From Clostridia bacterium (GTDB lineage Bacteria > Bacillota > Clostridia > Oscillospirales > CAG-272): DNA of 6,450 bases. Both the position numbers and the translations under genes were made by a program. The notes under the pieces were generated by a model. It saw only the letters and a program-made list of their open reading frames with translations. It was not told the DNA's origin and searched no databases. This document shows, piece after piece, positions 6,031-6,450 of this stretch (positions within the stretch are counted from its first letter, which is position 1; every line of letters starts with the position of its first letter). Location: contig JAGAFQ010000044.1 in assembly GCA_017612495.1 (NCBI GenBank), forward strand, positions 1 through 6,450, given 5' to 3'.

Positions 6031-6056
6031 GGTTATTCGAGCCGCTCTGTGGCGGC
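6029..6056 (+). other. Mutually exclusive G/C-rich hairpins before the small gene
   Basis: CCGC at 6042-6045 can pair upstream with GCGG (6029-6032), or as GCCGC (6041-6045) downstream with GCGGC (6052-6056). The upstream partner overlaps the inverted GCGTGAA box. The last hairpin ends 34 bases before the ATG at 6091. Such overlap is common in regulatory leaders, but no known riboswitch class was recognised. Confidence 0.3.
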
Positions 6057-6090
6057 GGGCGTTAAAGTATAAAATGAAAGAGGGTAAAAA

Positions 6091-6282
6091 ATGGACAAAA
6101 ACTTCACAAAGCTCCCCTGCGTGCCGCTGTCATTTGGTATGGAGCTTGCAAAAAACACGGCGGCACTCGATAAGTTTTGTTCTCTTGACGGCATCAACAA
6201 AGAAAAGATAATTCAAAAGGCTGAAAACATCCATTCCAAAAACGAAATGATAAACTTTGTCGAATCCTTACTCTCTGATTGA
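6091..6282 (+). CDS. Small conserved-looking protein of unknown function (63 residues)
   Basis: I do not recognise a function. The product is 63 residues, starts from an ATG with AAAGAGGG (6077-6084) 6 bases upstream, and ends in TGA just before a terminator-like hairpin. It begins with a short proline-containing stretch (LPCVPLSFGMELAKN, residues 8-22), followed by predicted helices around ALDKFCSL and KEKIIQKAENI, and a final helix SKNEMINFVESLL. There is no signal peptide or membrane span. The pattern resembles, from memory, short clostridial proteins of the type GFGMALAxNxxAMxxFxxL with SKEEM near the end, but I cannot verify this. The good ribosome binding site, codon use like its neighbours, and a plus-strand terminator 59 bases beyond the stop support a real gene. 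No sigma-A promoter is obvious. It is divergent from spoIIR. Confidence 0.72.
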   Translation: MDKNFTKLPCVPLSFGMELAKNTAALDKFCSLDGINKEKIIQKAENIHSKNEMINFVESLLSD

Positions 6283-6327
6283 AAAAAGGGGTTGTTATAA
6301 AAGTCATCAGACTTTTTTAACAACCCC
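6282..6327 (-). terminator. Strong intrinsic terminator for minus-strand transcription from the right
   Basis: Arms 6288-6305 and 6310-6327 form a long hairpin: GGGGTTGTTA with TAACAACCCC, then one T-T mismatch, then AAAAGTC with GACTTTT around an ATCA loop. On the minus strand it is followed at once by TTTTTT (6287-6282), the canonical form. On the plus strand no T run follows the stem, although the inner arm GACTTTTTT could act weakly. It abuts the small gene's TGA. Confidence 0.75.
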
Positions 6328-6340
6328 GTCGAATTTGACT

Positions 6341-6366
6341 CGGCGGCTTGAACAGCCGCCGTTTTT
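6341..6366 (+). terminator. Intrinsic terminator of the small plus-strand gene
   Basis: CGGCGGCT (6341-6348) pairs perfectly with AGCCGCCG (6354-6361) around the loop TGAAC, and TTTTT follows directly. It lies 59 bases after the small gene's stop and has the canonical form only on the plus strand. Confidence 0.8.
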
Positions 6367-6450
6367 GCTTTGAAAAAGAGCAAATCGGGTGTTTTTAAGG
6401 CAAAAACCGTCAAATGTCGCGGCGATTTCGGCGGCACCCGACCGCCGAAA
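6364..6450. other. Dense inverted-repeat region, possible structured RNA or repeat element
   Basis: Three further short inverted repeats follow in tight order: TTTGCT/AGCAAA (6364-6369, 6379-6384), GTTTTT/AAAAAC (6391-6396, 6402-6407), and TTTCGGCGG/CCGCCGAAA (6426-6434, 6442-6450), which reaches the window edge. The 7-base loop of the last, CACCCGA (6435-6441), is the exact complement of TCGGGTG at 6385-6391, so a pseudoknot is possible on either strand. The minus strand has an open frame here, but its product is not recognisable. The element continues beyond the window. Confidence 0.4.

Noticed and set aside
6068..6073. TATAAA as the -10 of the small gene
   Set aside because: Transcription would begin inside or after the ribosome binding site, and no -35 is present at suitable spacing.
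6213..6437. Minus-strand open frame of 74 codons over the small gene's end
   Set aside because: It crosses both terminators and overlaps a better-supported plus-strand gene.
6307..6450. Minus-strand open frame of 47 codons entering from the right edge, as a gene 3' end
   Set aside because: The translation is not recognisable, runs through several hairpins and stops inside a terminator stem; non-coding DNA is more likely, though a divergent gene end cannot be excluded.

Overview
The window looks like a chromosomal stretch from an endospore-forming member of the class Clostridia, probably an uncultured or gut-type Eubacteriales/Oscillospirales relative. The evidence is a full-length SpoIIR, strong AGGAGG-type ribosome binding sites, A/T-rich intergenic gaps with TATAAT promoters, and an IscU/NifU-like scaffold paired with a GGGtGRT-family protein, a combination I associate with anaerobic Firmicutes. 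The lineage call is inference, since no rRNA or other phylogenetic marker is present.

Layout. (1) 45-1119, plus strand: a promoter and a XerC/XerD-type tyrosine recombinase. (2) 1199-3338, plus strand: an OmpR/PhoB-type response regulator and its membrane histidine kinase, closely coupled. (3) 3345-3384: a bidirectional hairpin terminator where the two halves of the window converge. (4) 3390-5104, minus strand: a two-gene operon with its own TATAAT promoter, encoding a NifU/IscU-like Fe-S scaffold followed by a GGGtGRT-family protein of unknown function. (5) 5218-5853, minus strand: spoIIR, with a plausible sigma-F promoter. (6) 5916-6090: a non-coding gap with repeated GCGTGAA boxes and overlapping hairpins. 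(7) 6091-6282, plus strand: a 63-residue protein of unknown function. (8) 6282-6450: dense inverted repeats, including a minus-strand terminator that abuts the small gene's stop codon, a plus-strand terminator, and a hairpin whose loop is complementary to an upstream segment. This could be the 3' end of an unrecognised structured minus-strand RNA.

How the genes relate. The response regulator and kinase form one signalling pair, with a direct repeat upstream that could be an autoregulatory site. The Fe-S scaffold and GGGtGRT protein very likely act together. No cysteine desulfurase is next to them, and the scaffold lacks the Cys-Gly-Asp loop of classical IscU, so the pair is the best candidate here for an undescribed metallocofactor function. 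SpoIIR acts in sigma-E activation during sporulation. No clear terminator separates spoIIR from the scaffold operon, so some read-through is possible. I see no tRNA, rRNA, CRISPR array, insertion sequence or phage gene.
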